Below, piece by piece: positions 31,201-44,190 of a stretch of 64,000 nucleotides of DNA. The notes below the pieces were generated by a model. It searched no databases. It was not told where the DNA came from and saw nothing but the letters and a program-made list of their open reading frames with translations. A program made the translations under genes and the position numbers. Position 1 is the first letter of the stretch. The number at the start of each line of letters is the position of its first letter. Origin of the DNA: Acholoe squamosa (taxonomy: Eukaryota > Annelida > Polychaeta > Phyllodocida > Polynoidae); NCBI GenBank assembly GCA_949317995.1, contig OX439044.1, positions 11,751,141-11,815,140 of the forward strand, read 5' to 3'.

Positions 31201-33440
31201 AAGCGAAAGGTGCCCATGGCGGGGTGGATGGGTGTGACATACTGAATGGGTATAGGGCTGGCTGTTGTAGGCATGGGATTCTTTGGGAAATATCCAAAAT
31301 ATTGGATATTTGGAAGTGGAATAGGTCATTCGTGTAATTTGCACAGATGCATTAAGAAAACATTTTAATATTCAGGTAGGGGTGGTGGTCTTCGACTCTT
31401 GGAGAGAACCATTCTCATAGATTTAATCTCAAATACTATCCAGAGGAGGGAATTAGGAGCCAGCTTGGATATTTCTTCAACCCCCCAGTCCTATGCCTGT
31501 TGCTGGGTGTACGTGTATAAGGGAGTGGTCAAACACCAGGCATTGAACACGTACATATTGAGTAACACTCAAGAATCACAATATTGCATTAGGTGAATAT
31601 AAAAAAAAACATCCTGGCAAAGATTTTATAGAATTCTGTTCAAGAAAAAATGCCTAGATGATTGTCGGTTACGAGACCTTTTCAAAGCAGGGTTCCCTTG
31701 TGTCCAGCCCTCACTATAACAATAAGTTTAAGATGACGACGCGTACGGCAACTTGGGCCAGCAGTACCTCTACATGCCTTACACATAGAGATATCTTCAA
31801 CTCGCCAATATCGAGTCTAACTTCTAACGTCCTATGTATCATTTCGATACCTGGAGAGTGCAAAAAGGTTGTAACTGTTTTTTTTTTCAGTTTTATAGTA
31901 GAGACATAATAAGTGTTCCAAACAATTACTAAAAATATCACTGATTTGCTACAACTATAACGCACTGGGGCTTGTAAGCACACAAATCATAGACAAAACG
32001 TTGGTAATTTCATATTAAGTGAATAAGGATCAACAGATGTTAAAAGAGAAGAAAACTCAATTTTGCCAAATTGTCAATTACCTCCCTCTTGCACTGAGGC
32101 GACGATTTGCTCAACGTACAAGATCCAGTTCACATTAAACTCACTCTCACTGATTAAACCGACAGCTTCCCAAGCCCCTTGAATTGAAGTAACATAGCGG
32201 TGTCAACGCAGAGATGGACGGACGGACAGAGGGACTGGACCTTCAGCTAGGGTTGGGAGGGTAATTGAAATGTCGGTACGGAGCAGTGCCCAGGCCGGGA
32301 GGAGTGAGAGAGCGGCCGGTAGGAGCACGGCAGGGGCCGGCAGCAGCACGGCGTGTGGGGAGATGGGCACCGGCAGGTACATTAGACGGACTTGGATGAT
32401 GATTAGAGTATGGTGAGGGGGAGGGAAGGGGTAAGGTTAGGGGGAAGATTCAAATATCAACAAGAGTCAGATTTCAACAAGTCACTGAAAAAATAAGATT
32501 TCAACGTAAACACAAAACCTGTCAAATTTAACTTGTCAGCCCGGCACACACTCTTCATCTTGACAACTTTAGGGACTGTCACTGAAGGCTCACTGGGTAG
32601 AAGAACACCCTGGGACCCAAGTAAACGTTATCAATATGTAGACTCTATATCTATGATAACAAGATAGAGTTGACAAGTTTATATCTTTATCTTATGGGGC
32701 TTACTAATAAGACGCTAGCGATCCTACGTTTTCTGCCAGGGCAGGGGTAATGAGAATTGGAATATTCAGAATTCATGATAACAGTTGGTCTAATCTCATA
32801 ATAAAGTAAACTGGTCCCTTGGCCATTTCTTAAGTGAAGTTCTGTTATCCACATTATAGTTCTGAGAAATTTAAGGCTACAAATTCGTCCATTGAAGCAA
32901 TGGTGTTGGTTGACATACCTCGAACGTCATACAACAATTTATTCTTCATTTCTTAGTTCACCAAAAACACCACCTTGGTGTTTGATAGAAGCCACAAACT
33001 TCTCAGACAAAAGAAATAAGTAAGATATTTTGAGTGAAAAGACGTCTATCCTTCATCAGAAAATAACTCCTTTTAGATAAATAACTGTTTTTTTTAATTG
33101 ATCTTTATTGATCTTTGACCTTCAGCCTTGGACACCTGTAACTGCGACCAGTAATTAGATATGAAAATTCTGAAAAGGCTAAAAGTAAATATCCTTACCA
33201 TTTTCCTGATTTGAAACCTGTGGCACGTCAAGGTCTATTTTCTCCTTGCTTCTTGAAATGTCAAAAATCTTGTTAACCCATTTTTACTTAGCTAATGAGG
33301 ATCAAGGAGGATGGTTTATGAAATTTCTGGGCCCTATTTTGTAACTGATATGGTGAGGTGTATCTGGGTTATCCAGAGAGGTGAATATACAAAATAGTGA
33401 AGAAAAACACCCCCCCCCCAAAAAAAAAAAGAAATACTCA
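31201..33440. other. Non-coding stretch
   Basis: No recognised gene. 32215-32390 is GC-rich (GGACGGACGGACAG, then GCCGGTAGGAGCACGG) but does not give a recognised protein. Chance ORFs of up to 89 codons occur. Confidence 0.35.
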
Positions 33441-33645
33441 TTACCCTGATTAAGGGACCCTTTATGGTTGTCATGATGCACCAATAAAGTGCTGGCGAAT
33501 TTTACTCGCCAGCACTTCATTAGAGCATCATGCCGACCCTGTGGGAGTGTATCAACCCTGTAGGGTCGACATGATGCATGAATGCAGCCCTGGCAAATAA
33601 CTCGCCAGGGCTGCATTCATGCATCATAACGACCAATGAGTTTGA
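33441..33645. repeat. Double-hairpin MITE copy with both hairpins well kept
   Basis: Type A hairpin at about 33473-33531 (ACCAATAAAGTGCTGGCGA / TCGCCAGCACTTCATTAG...) and type B at about 33568-33628 (GCATGAATGCAGCCCTGGC / GCCAGGGCTGCATTCATGC), joined by the spacer with GTGGGAGTGTATCAACCC. Confidence 0.9.
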
Positions 33646-34320
33646 AGCATGTATATTTTTTCTTTATATTTCGATACTCAAATATGTCCCACATACTATG
33701 ACAACACCATATCTAGGTGCTTGTGGACCATCAAATCTAGTTCATAAAAGAAGGAAAACGCTGTGTCATGGACTTTAAGTCTATTTTCATATTCTATCTA
33801 TGTATTAAAAACTTTATAGCCAGTGACCGGTTTATATATTAGAACACACTTGTTTTTGTTTTCTTTTACAGATTTAGGCATACATAAACGGTGCAGCTAA
33901 TATTGAAATAATTCCATCGCCAAGACAATATTGTATATCACATTGTTCCAACTGAAGTGGGCCAACATTGCAGTTTCATAAAGAGAATGTATTAGAAATA
34001 AATCATTTGTATGCTAAAATATATAATTATTCTTAATCAATGTAATTGTCTCCCCATAGCATCATGGACCGTATGGCGCAGACAATCTCAAGCATCTGGC
34101 TGCAGTTGCTCAAATTGTGACATTTTGAACCATAATTTAGACACTGTGAAATTAATTAGCTAATATTGTTCTTAAGGCTGGGCACAAAATACAGACGAGG
34201 CTGGAAAACTTGACACACTGACGGCAGAGAGAAAAAGAAACGCCACAGTTGGAGAAACTAGGAGGATGACTGGAGAGGCTGGGTAGGGAGGGAGAGGGTG
34301 GTGGTTCCCAAGATGGGGAA
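33646..34320. other. Non-coding stretch
   Basis: AT-rich; no gene or repeat recognised. Confidence 0.4.
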
Positions 34321-34535
34321 AACCCTTTAAGGACTATATGATAACTTTTTCGTCATGATGCACCAATGCAGTTCTGGTTATGTATCATGACGACACTCTA
34401 GGAGTGTATCAACCCCGTATGGTCGACATGATGCGTGAATGCAGCTCTGGCGAGTCACTCGCCAGGGCTGCATTCATGCATCATGTCGACAAATGGAATA
34501 AACTATTATGCACCTTTTTGCCCATGACGGGTTAA
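34321..34535. repeat. Double-hairpin MITE copy
   Basis: Left end AACCCTTTAAGGA, right end GACGGGTTAA. The type B hairpin is intact (GAATGCAGCTCTGGCGAG / CTCGCCAGGGCTGCATTC); the first hairpin has lost its centre. Confidence 0.85.
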
Positions 34536-35209
34536 AATCTAAAAAGGGCTGAGGTTGGATGGAGCTGGTTGCGAGGGACAAAAACAACCACAGTAGAACG
34601 GGCACTGGCAGGGGGAGGCTGAAAGAAGAAGTGTCTGCCTTTGAAAATGAACAGACCTGGAGAATTTACTCAGAATTATTGCCAGAAGAATATTGAAATA
34701 TAAACAGCTGTCTTTCTGAATTTTGTTCATTTCAAAATAGAATTTGCATTTTCCTTCAGAATTCTCCCTCTCCCCAGTATATCTATACATGTATTATCTA
34801 TTGATAACTATGGTACATTCTCTTTCTCATAAATAGAAGTTAACACTCATTTTCTTGCCAACAGTAAGGATCTGATTGGCTAAGCGCAGGGATCTCAAAT
34901 GAGCGCAGGTCTTAATTTAGCACAGGTTTAGGGTCCCTCGTGAAACCTAAAATCCCTCTTTGAAAACCTCAAATGAACGCAGGTCCTGTATTACCGCAGG
35001 TGATAACATGTTACCATAGCGCTAGACTTAAGCTTCTAAATGCCCTCCATACCACTCTGTCTACACTGAGGAAGTACTCTTTAAGTTGTGTCCTCTATCA
35101 GGGAAAAACTATTGATATTTCAAACTTATGATAAAACACATAACAGATAAAGGAAAATAGTGAGTACTAACATATATATAGGGAAAGGGACGAGGAGCGC
35201 TATTCAGAG
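34536..35209. other. Non-coding stretch
   Basis: AT-rich; GAGCGCAGGT and GAACGCAGGT recur at 34900-35000, a weak repeat. No gene is seen. Confidence 0.35.
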
Positions 35210-35494
35210 GAGACCCTCGTCCGAATAAGGTGCTTATTCAGAGATTTTCTAAGAAATGGGGCATATAAGAAACAGGACACACTGTAGTATATTATCTTTG
35301 TCTAAGCCGTTCAGTAGTATACTACTCATACTGTCCCGTGTCTTAGATACTCTGCACAGTCCGACGTCTTAGAATCTCTCATTTGGTCCCGTGTCTTATA
35401 CTCTGCACAGTCCTGTGTCTTAGGATTTCCCAAATGGTCCCGTTTCTTAGATAATCTCGTCCGTATAAGATCCTTATGCGGACGAGACCCTCGT
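35210..35494. repeat. MITE-like element, 271 bp, with inverted ends
   Basis: CTCGTCCGAATAAGGTGCTT (35216) pairs imperfectly with AAGATCCTTATGCGGACGAG (ending 35486), and the similarity runs about 45 bp inwards to TTTCTTAGA. The direct repeat GAGACCCTCGT flanks it (35210-35220 and 35484-35494). Inside, TCCCGTGTCTTA-like words repeat. Confidence 0.65.
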
Positions 35495-37470
35495 GCTGAT
35501 ATCATTAGCAGAAAGGGCTCTTGTGATTAAGCACAAAGAACGCTACATGGAAAAGTATTACAGGAACCTGATAAAAGGAAAACTTGACATACAGTGATTA
35601 CATAAAAAAAAACACAATCTGTTGTACTTCATTTATTATTAGCTGCTATACATTCGCGACAAATGACAATCCTTCTACGCCATAATTAAGAGAACCATAC
35701 GTCTGCACTAGAGTGACCCTGTTTACGCACGTGGAGCGTCTGCCCTGTCTAAGGTAAATGACTGGGAAAATGAGGGAATTAAAATTCTAAATTTGAAAGG
35801 GGACACTTTATGTGTTTTGAAGGAAAGGGACCTTAGTTGAGAGGAGGATGATAAGAGGGCCTTATCTTACTGCTAAATGTTTATACATGGCACATACATT
35901 TGGGCATATATTTGGGAGTCTTACCTTAGTATGAAATATGTAATAGAGAATGACTAACTATTGAAAAGCCAAAGGCCACAACATACGCTATGTACAAAAA
36001 TGCCAAATGTTGAAATTCTGTAACCTATAATGGCAAAATATGTGGCCAAGTTTCTATCAATAAACGCTAATAACTTATCGTTAATAGTTGTGTTACAAAT
36101 CCCTGAAGGCTCAACTTGTGTAGAGTAGGATATTTGAAGCATGGATGGTTGAATTGAGAGATACTGAAAGACATACTATATGTAATCGAATCTGAATTCA
36201 TAGCCGTGGTAAGTTGAATTGTGGGATACTACAGGTTATGTATGATACGATTCAATCTTATTTCCATGGTTAGTTGAGATATGAGGTACGACACTGAAAG
36301 GGCAATAAGGGTACTATGTGTAATGAAAAAAACTTTTTTAACGATGGGATAGGTTTAAATGAGATTATAAAAGGCATGATATTAGTAAGGATTTAAACCA
36401 ATAATCAGTTCATTATGAGATATGTAATAGTACAGGGCTTGTAATAATCTAAATCTATAACCATAAGACCCATTGAATTGTGAAAAATTAAAACACATAA
36501 CATGTGTGAGAATTCAAATCTAAAAGCATTGAAAGTTGAAGAGTTTGACCGTAAGAGGCGTACAATGATAGAATTAGTACAGCCCATCGCCTCCCACACA
36601 TCCAGTATCAGTTTCAACGACCGCTCGGCACAACCTGCCCTGACGCTCGGCTGGCATTTGGGCCCAACTTTTTGAGAAGGAAGGAGCTAAAAATTTGAAT
36701 TCTCGTCTCCGCACGAGACTGTGATTTTGATGGATTAGACCAGGCATGGAAAGGTTAGGTTTCCGATGGCGGGACAGCTGCCCTCCCCACAGCAACCCTA
36801 AAGTATGAAAACAGCTGTAATTTGATGTATCGTGTAAATAGTGAAAGTTTAATATGATACTTTATTAGAAACGTGGCTAGGATTTTCGATATTGTAGTTT
36901 GGTACAAAAAGATAACCTTGGATATTTTACATGAATTATACTTTTCAAGCTACATGTACATGTATATCATTTCATGACCATCTTCGAAATCAGTCACACA
37001 TAATGTCATAGGTCCACAGCTTTGCTATGAAAATATGGATATTGGGCACTTTTTAGCTTGGAAAGTAACAAATTATATCCACGAAATGAGCTGAATGTTT
37101 ATAATATCTGAAATATTTACACTAGTTCTTAAATTATTATATACTGGTTCTTAAATTCTGATGCTAGAAATATTTCCTTTTTATAGACGATATTTAATCC
37201 AATCTCATTACAATAGGTTGCCTCTCAAACAGTGAAAACTGAAATATTTCAATTCAAATCTGACGAATAGCGTGTTTTCTAGACTAGAACCCGTTAGGGA
37301 TTGGTGGGAGGGTTTCCGCGTATCGTGGGAAATGCTGCGATCAGATTTCAACTCGAGTAAAAAATACAACTGAGATGAAACCTGAACGTTCAGCCTTGAG
37401 AGTGCTTAGAAACCCGAGAATAAAGGGCGGGGGAGGGGGGGGGGCTATCCCCCCCCCACACACATATTGT
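35495..37470. other. Non-coding stretch
   Basis: AT-rich. 36140-36560 contains loose repeats around GGTTGAATTGAGAGATAC. A GC-richer patch at 36580-36680 does not give a recognised protein. A G-run/C-run inverted pair lies at 37428-37458. Confidence 0.35.
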
Positions 37471-37474
37471 CTTT

Positions 37475-37908
37475 ACTTTAGAAGTACCATAAAACCCTTG
37501 CGTATTTATACGCCGATATCCTTGTATAACCCAGACCCCTGTAATCTGGAAATAAGCTATAGGCGGCAGCTACATTGAGGCTGGAAAACCCCAAGTTTAG
37601 TACTGTTCTATAGTGTTTTAACCCCGCCTCTATGCCGCACACTGGGTTTAGATAAATTGTATAAGCCGCAGTAGGCCTCTGAAATGGTCACAGGGATTTA
37701 AGTCTTCAGGTTTTATCAGGATTTCCTCATTTCTGAAAATTTTGAATGACATGTATATTCCTTATATGAGTGGTAAGGAGGGCTGCTTGGAAAAAATAGA
37801 AGGCTTTTATATCAAGTACATGTAGGCCTATGGCTTCCTTAATTTTGCCCATGCCTGACTTATATCACTGGTCTTTAAGCCGCGTCTTGTATGCGGGGTT
37901 ATCCGGTA
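37475..37908. mobile_element. TATAAGCCGC-type MITE with a nested small MITE
   Basis: The outer element starts AGTACCATAAAACCCTTGCG and ends TATGCGGGGTTATCCGGTA. Its centre is interrupted at 37691-37870 by the second copy of the MITE seen at 4699-4874. The insertion order is therefore clear. Confidence 0.6.
37691..37870. mobile_element. Small MITE, second copy (nested)
   Basis: Ends CAGGGATTTAAGTC and GACTTATATCACTG. The body is about 85% like 4699-4874 by eye (ATCAGGATTTCCT, GAATGACATGTAT, GCCCATGCCTGACTT). Confidence 0.75.
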
Positions 37909-38919
37909 GGGATAATAGTGAGGAAAGAGAGGGGGGTGGGGTCCTCATCTTAAAAAGGCATCAAATCGAGACCTGTAGGCAACATTTTGCACATTAAGCA
38001 TCTCAACAACAGTAAAGTATTGGCAACAGTTTTTGACCAAAGAGGGCAAACAGAAAGCCGGAGGTAGAGCATGGAAGGGGAAAGGGGGGGGGGAGTGGAG
38101 GCATCGTGAGGGAAAGCTGGAGGATTTTGCGAAAACCGATAGCAATAGCGCCAAAAAGTTAACAATCTCATCGATTTTCGCAGCGCTGTTAGATTTAAAG
38201 AGATTTCCTACAACTGACACTGAGGGATTTAGTTTATTTACTTTTATCCCATTCTATTCCCCTTTTATTGTGCTTGAAGGCCGGGTTGTGATGGGGTGGG
38301 TGATGGCTCGGCTTACACGGGGACTTCTCAATCTCTCCTCCTCCTGCCCCTTCCCACTCATGTGCACATCTTCGTGCCCCTGCTCTAATACCTCGCGTAT
38401 AAGGCGCGGCTCATACGTGAGAATGGAGCCCATCTGCTCCTAATAGACAGAAAGTAGCTTAAGTCTGAGTGTACCTTATAAGCAGGGATATTTTACTTAA
38501 GAACAACACTGAACTGTGCCTCAGATGAGACTACCTGGTCACCACATCTAACCTGTCTCCCAACCTGTCTGTCTATAGATGTGTCCACCTGCCTACTACA
38601 CAACATACCTGCATGCTAGACCAAACTTCCTGTCATGGCTGATACGAACGTCTCTAAGGATTAGTACTAGAACCACCGTATTCAATGGGGGGCATTGAAT
38701 ATAATGTCTCCTTGTTCAATGGCTAATCATCATGTGACTCATGTATGATAAAACAAATTGATTTGTCTATTTGCTTATATCTTTCTATTTGCTTGGCTTC
38801 CTCCCTGCCTGCCTTTCCTTCTCTATGTCTACGTTTCTGACTACCTTCCTTCCTTCTTCTCATATTCCTGCCAACTAACTTCCTTCAACCTCCCTTCTTG
38901 TCCACTTGCCTGCCTCCTG
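37909..38919. other. Non-coding stretch
   Basis: A chance plus-strand ORF of 136 codons (38033-38443) has no recognisable domain, and its end overlaps a TATAAGGCGC-type repeat fragment (38385-38500). Pyrimidine-rich sequence follows. Confidence 0.35.
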
Positions 38920-39535
38920 TATATTTAACTCGAAAAGCGAGTTATAAGAGCCAGGTAAAAAAAAAAACTTTTTCAGTGCCTCTGGTTGGAGGCAGATAGG
39001 GGACAGGAAGTGGAAATAAATGTCTGAAATAAAGCATGAAAAGAAGTAAAAAATTGCAAAAGATGTACATGGTGTTTGAGGTTAGAATGTTTTCTTTAAG
39101 GTATTGAAAGATTCAAGTTTTTCTGTTTTATGGTTTTGGAGATATTGATTGGAACAACGAAAGTAGTCACATTTTCAGAGGAGTAGAGTTAAGACACTTT
39201 TGGGCCCAATGCTAAGCCTATGGGATGTTGATCCATGGATCAACATTCCCACCCTTTTTGACTGAGGTGGTGCAAATAGGCTAAGGTGGTGCAAATACAT
39301 GCAAATGAGGGCCCACATTGAGGCAGGTGGTGCAAACAGGAGGAAGAGGAGGGATGGTGGTGGGGATGACATCAGCATACAGGCAGGAACGAGCTCTAAG
39401 CAGATATCAATTAGTGAAACCTGGTTATAATGTAGTTCTAATACGACAACACATCTGCGTGGAGAGCCAGTTAATTTTGCACATCGGCTTTTTGAGTTAC
39501 CTGAAATGCACATTGCTCTCCTATATTTGGCTGCC
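38920..39535. repeat. Dispersed repeat, copy 2 (relative at 29050-29735)
   Basis: AACTCGAAAAGCGAGTTAT start, paired GGTGGTGCAAATA words in the middle, and a GAGTTACCTGAAATGCACAT end followed by TGCTCTCCTATATTTGG, as in copy 1. Confidence 0.5.
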
Positions 39536-39563
39536 GCTCTCCCTATTTAAAACTACTCTCCCT

Positions 39564-39680
39564 GACAGTCTGTCTGTCAGTCTGTCTGTCTGTCTGTCCG
39601 TCTGTCAGCTTGTATGTCTGTCAGCCTCTAAGCCTGTACATGTCTGCCTTCTTATCTGTCTGCATGTCAGATAAGAAGAC
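39564..39680. repeat. (CTGT)n-rich tract with a small hairpin
   Basis: CTGTCTGTCAGTCTGTCTGT and similar, followed by CTTCTTATCTG..CAGATAAGAAG. Confidence 0.8.
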
Positions 39681-40287
39681 AGAATCAGACCGGGTTCTAT
39701 GTAGGGGTTCTATGTAGGGACAATGACGGTCACTACTACAGCCGCTACTTTGTGCTTACTCAGCAGTTTAAGCCCTCGACCTGCCATGCCAAGAATGTCA
39801 TCTGTGTAAAGATTACAATTAGCCTAATGACGGACGTTACGTCCACATCTTTATAGTGGCTGAAAATAGGATCCGGGAGGGAGGGATGAGTGGAGAGGAA
39901 TGGGGCAGGGGGGACAAGGTGTGAGACAATGGAGGATAGAGTGAGAAATGTAATTCAATTTAAATGTTTATTTTACTGAACACATTGTCTATGAATTTAT
40001 CATTAACATTTTCAGATTGGAATGCTCAGAGAATGGAGATGGATGGAGGGGCAGTTGCTGGATAGTTTTCTAACCGATGAAATCATTGGCTGATATCGAC
40101 TGCAAATTTCTGATAGTCAATGATACCCATACTCAATGATACCCATCAGTTTTATCTTACCTGTACCAGCTTACTCAATGGCCGCGCAGGGTAGGCATTT
40201 CGGGAGAGGGGAGTATAGATAGAAGAGGGGACACAAAGAGAGGAAGATACGTGGGGGAAGAAATTTACATATAAGACGGGATATAAG

Positions 40288-40328
<41 letters not shown>

Positions 40329-40860
40329 CAGAGAGAGAGAGACAGAGACAGAGAGAGAGACTGGGAGAGCTAGAGAGAGCTAGAGAGATAAAGAAATTAT
40401 AAGATATTAACACTAAGAAAGAGCTGAAATTAATAATAAGAGAATAACCGAGACGTACATGGTGCACCAGCATCATCGTCAGCAGCAGCAGCCGGAATAG
40501 ACAGACCAGTAAAAACAGACACAGATTGAGATGGAAAGACAAGAGCAACAGGATCTGGACTTGGCACTTGTAATAAGCTCATTGGGTAACAATGGGGCGG
40601 GTCCCCTATACCAAGAGTTGCTCCTAGTTGGCCCTGCCTGACAGACAAAGGCAGAATGAGCAGCTCAACATGGGAGCAGCTCAGCGGCAGCTAATAATAA
40701 GGCCCTCAGGGAAGGCCCCTTATTTTGCATTTCAATTGTTTCAATTCCAATTTTCAGAGTAAGGTTATATGATCGGCATCTAGGGATGCTGCCACTGCTA
40801 CTGGCGCTGCTATGGGTGGGTGGATGGATGGGAGGGGGGGGGGAGGCTTGAGTTGCACAT
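39681..40860. other. Non-coding stretch
   Basis: Holds a (GA)n-rich tract at about 40293-40375 and a 72-codon minus-strand ORF (40430-40648) of Ser/Pro/Val-rich sequence with no recognised domain. A G-run lies at 40832-40845. Confidence 0.35.
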
Positions 40861-41084
40861 TAGCCCTTTGATTATCATCATGATGCCTTCATCCACTTTT
40901 TTTTAACTTCTACTCACTAGGGCTTGCCTTAAAGCATCATCCTGAACCTGTGCGGTTGATACGAGACCGGGAGGGTCGGCATGATGCCCCAATGCAGTGC
41001 TCGCGAGTAGTCCCGCCAGCACTGCATTGATGCATCATGCCGACCAAGATGCATGAATGCATCATGCCGACCTTAAAGGGTTAG
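40861..41084. repeat. Double-hairpin MITE copy
   Basis: Good second hairpin at about 40978-41041 (CCAATGCAGTGCT / AGCACTGCATTG); right end CCTTAAAGGGTTA. Confidence 0.8.
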
Positions 41085-41193
41085 TTAGCCTTATTGTTAG
41101 GAATATCTGAGATTATTACTCCAGGAGTCTGATAAAGCCTGGGGAGCTGCTCGTCCTGTTTCAGGTCACCATGGGCTGCCTTTGATGATCCCT

Positions 41194-41392
41194 TTAACCC
41201 TTCAAGGGCCGCTGATGCATTAATGCATCATGCCCTTTTGTCAACATGATGCACCAATGAAGTGCTGGCGAGACTACTCGCCAGCACTTCATTGGAGCAT
41301 CATGCCGACCCTGTGGGAATGTATCAACCTTTTAAGGTTGGTATGATGCGTAAATATAGCCCTGGCGAGTTACTCGCCAGGGTTACATTCAC
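41194..41392. repeat. Double-hairpin MITE copy
   Basis: Left end TTAACCCTTCAAGGGCCGC, then GATGCATTAATGCATC. The type A hairpin is near-perfect (ACCAATGAAGTGCTGGCGAG / CTCGCCAGCACTTCATTGG); the type B hairpin has lost its 3' end. Confidence 0.9.
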
Positions 41393-41399
41393 TCTGATT

Positions 41400-42457
41400 T
41401 CAGAATTTTGACTTTGCCTTTAGATTAGTCTAAATATACCTTCTTAGTTCAAAGTTTCGTAGTATTTTACATTTTATTTAAGAATTTCCAGACTCCTTCA
41501 TAAAACTGACTCTTATCCCTGCGTCATGGTGCACCGAAGCATTATTTGACCTACGAACACTGCTTTGATTGGAACCTAGATAATGTGAGGGACATAAATA
41601 TTAATCATTTAAACGAATGAATGCTGAAAACTTCCAGATGTAGATATACCATTCATATGGTCATTCAGGGCCTAAATAGGTATGAGCATGCCAAAATGAC
41701 CTCATTTTGCTGAATAAAGATTTATAATAACCCATATGCGCAGGGACATGTCCAACGGACTCATTTACAATGGGGTCAACTTAAATATAAAGCCCTATGC
41801 TATATATAACGGGTTAGGTTAAGATGAGCACCTCAGAGAGCAGTACAACCTGCTCACAGGTTGTCAGAGAGGAGCAGCTCACAAAACCCCACCACCAAAT
41901 ATAGCTACTCCTCTCACACAGCTTCCTCCAAGCTGCTCCATCAATGTACGGAATGTTGTACAATAGGCATTATCACAACATCAAAAAGGTCCAACGTCCA
42001 TACGAGGAGTAAGTACTAATTTAGAAGTTGATTTCTGATGAGTTCATCTGAAAAGGTTGCGTTGCAGAGTTCTGTATTACCCCTCTGATAGAGAATAATA
42101 ATCCAGCAACCAGAGCTAGCCATGATCAAGGCCATGTAATAAGTTTCCATGTGAGTGTAATGAAATTAATAAAGGTCTAAGATTCCACGTTACGTGCACT
42201 AGAATACAGTGTGAGACCTCTCCTGGAGAAGGTCATAAAGTAGAACGCGTCTTGGGAGTCTCTTGAGAATCCAGATAGGGTACTCTTTGTTTTCATGATG
42301 CAAAGGTGTTTTTGATTCGTATTTTGATTCATACAATGGATTTCGGACCTTGTTGTATATTACATACAACCTCTAGTTATAAGCTGGTTATCATACTTGG
42401 ACAGGGATGAAAGCAATCTATAAGGCTGTCTGTGCTATAACACGAAGAATGCTAAAA
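41400..42457. other. Non-coding stretch
   Basis: AT-rich; short inverted pairs near 41840-41930 (GAGCAGCTC). No gene is seen. Confidence 0.35.
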
Positions 42458-42628
42458 GTAATAGATGTTTAACGCCATTTCGACAGCTAAGGTCATATTC
42501 ATGGCAAGAACGACATTACACAATTTCACAGGGGAATGTGTCAGTGCCCGCGCATATGTGCACCACACACATCTTGAGGGGATAGGAAAGATGAGAGGTA
42601 GACCCTTTTTAGTGGGCTAGGGAAGCCC
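42458..42628 (-). repeat. SINE-like repeat, reverse copy of 47255-47448
   Basis: On the minus strand it runs from GGGCTTCCCTAGCCCAC through GTGTGTGGTGCACATATGCG to GGCGTTAAACATCTATTACT, about 90% like the copy at 47255. No clear (ACTC)n tail remains. Confidence 0.75.
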
Positions 42629-44095
42629 CCCCAAAAAAGGTAATATGAAGTTTTATTACCAATCATATAGACCTGACAGAATGATCAACCAAATATTGTC
42701 ATCATATAATCAAAACGATCATAAAATTAAAATAAACAAGATATAATGACGAATACCTAACTTATAAGGGGCGTCTTATACACAAAGATAGGCACTTAGT
42801 GTACCTTGTAGCATTGGGCATAGTTTGGAGTGCGCGGTATAGTGGAGGATATCATACTTTAAAACATTACCGGTTGAATATGACAGCTCCATAGGTTTAA
42901 CCAAGAACCTCCATATCACCCTCCAGTGGGATAACCCAACCCCATATCACACGACCAAGTAGAACATCACAAATAGTCACATAACTGGTGATAAAATCAT
43001 GTCTGATGCCAAATAAATGAAATATTAAAGACATCTGACTAAAATTAACTTGAGAATAGTACAAAGCGGCACTCGGATTGGTCACCACTTAGGGTTATCA
43101 CAGTCACCGTCTCCTCGTGTGTTAACCCTCAATAGTGACCAATTCTCGTACACCTTTATCTATAATATTAAACTGCCTGAAATCAAGTCCTAGGTGCGCC
43201 TTATACCATCTCACAGCATCACATAACACCAGTCAGTCCGTCCTCCAAGTATACACCAACAGACAAAGGCTTTCAGGTTAGCTTCAAAGATTTCAAATAC
43301 TACTAAAACACTCCCTCACTGCCTCTGACGTTCACTCAGCTCGGAGAAGATAATGAAATTAATCCTATTCACATTCTCAAATCGAGGCTCTCCCTATTCC
43401 TAACCCTCTCTTCCCTGAGAGCCAAAAAGAGATTTGAGAGGTTAACCCTTTGTTTGCCAAGCCCTTCTAAGAAAAAAAATTAACAATACAGCGTATGAAT
43501 TTTGAAATGCGTTTTCGCTCGGCATCACTCGATTGTTCCCTTATGAGACGGCGAGGACTAGGAATAATGTATCGGTGCCGCTGGATGATGGATTCTAGGC
43601 TTTTCAAATTTGGAAGGGATTTTTGTCAGGGAATATTCTGAAGTACACGCGGGCACCGGATGATGTGGATGTTTGCATATCATTTTGGCAGACAGGTTTG
43701 AATTATTGTTGCCATCACACGAAATGCCAAGATTTAATTAAAACTATAATGGGTGTAAATCATGTAGTTTAGTTATTTCTAGGACGATGGTGGTAGCCTG
43801 GATGGGGATTTGAAGGGGGAGGTTGAATTTAGTGTGTGTGTGGTCTTGATTGGAATTTTCCAGTGATTGAAGTTGGGCGCAGTTTTGATGGAGTTTGTAT
43901 AGGAAAAATATCATACATAGTTAGGGCGCAGCGAGGGAAGTCATGAATATTTGTAACTTTTCATCCAACTCATTTCTCATTTTCTACATTTGGTAATACT
44001 GCCGCTGCCTGTTCTAATGGTATTATTATAAAGCTGGCTGTGTGGCTCTGTCAGCCTCTTTGGTTTATGATTTAAAGGCGGCATTACAACTCATT
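42629..44095. other. Non-coding stretch
   Basis: CTTATAAGGGGCGTCTTATA at about 42760 and GGTGCGCCTTATACC at about 43193 may be ends of another TATAAGGCGC-type repeat. Otherwise nothing is recognised. Confidence 0.35.
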
Positions 44096-44190
44096 TGTTT
44101 GTTGTCATGATGCATAAATGCAGCACTGCTGATTCACATGAGAGAACTGCATTGGTGTATCATGTAATCATTCAGTGTGCTAAAACCTAA
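44096..44190. repeat. Double-hairpin MITE fragment
   Basis: CATGATGCATAAATGCAGC..ACTGCATTGGTGTATCATG, with one eroded hairpin. Confidence 0.65.

Noticed and set aside
38033-38443. 136-codon plus-strand ORF
   Set aside because: Starts in a G-rich run, ends in a dispersed repeat, mixed low-complexity composition.
40430-40648. 72-codon minus-strand ORF, Ser/Val/Pro-rich
   Set aside because: No recognised domain and flanked by a (GA)n tract.
40784-40830. ATG followed by a Leu-rich signal-like peptide (MLPLLLALLWVG)
   Set aside because: Very short, next to simple repeats, and no following exon; likely chance.
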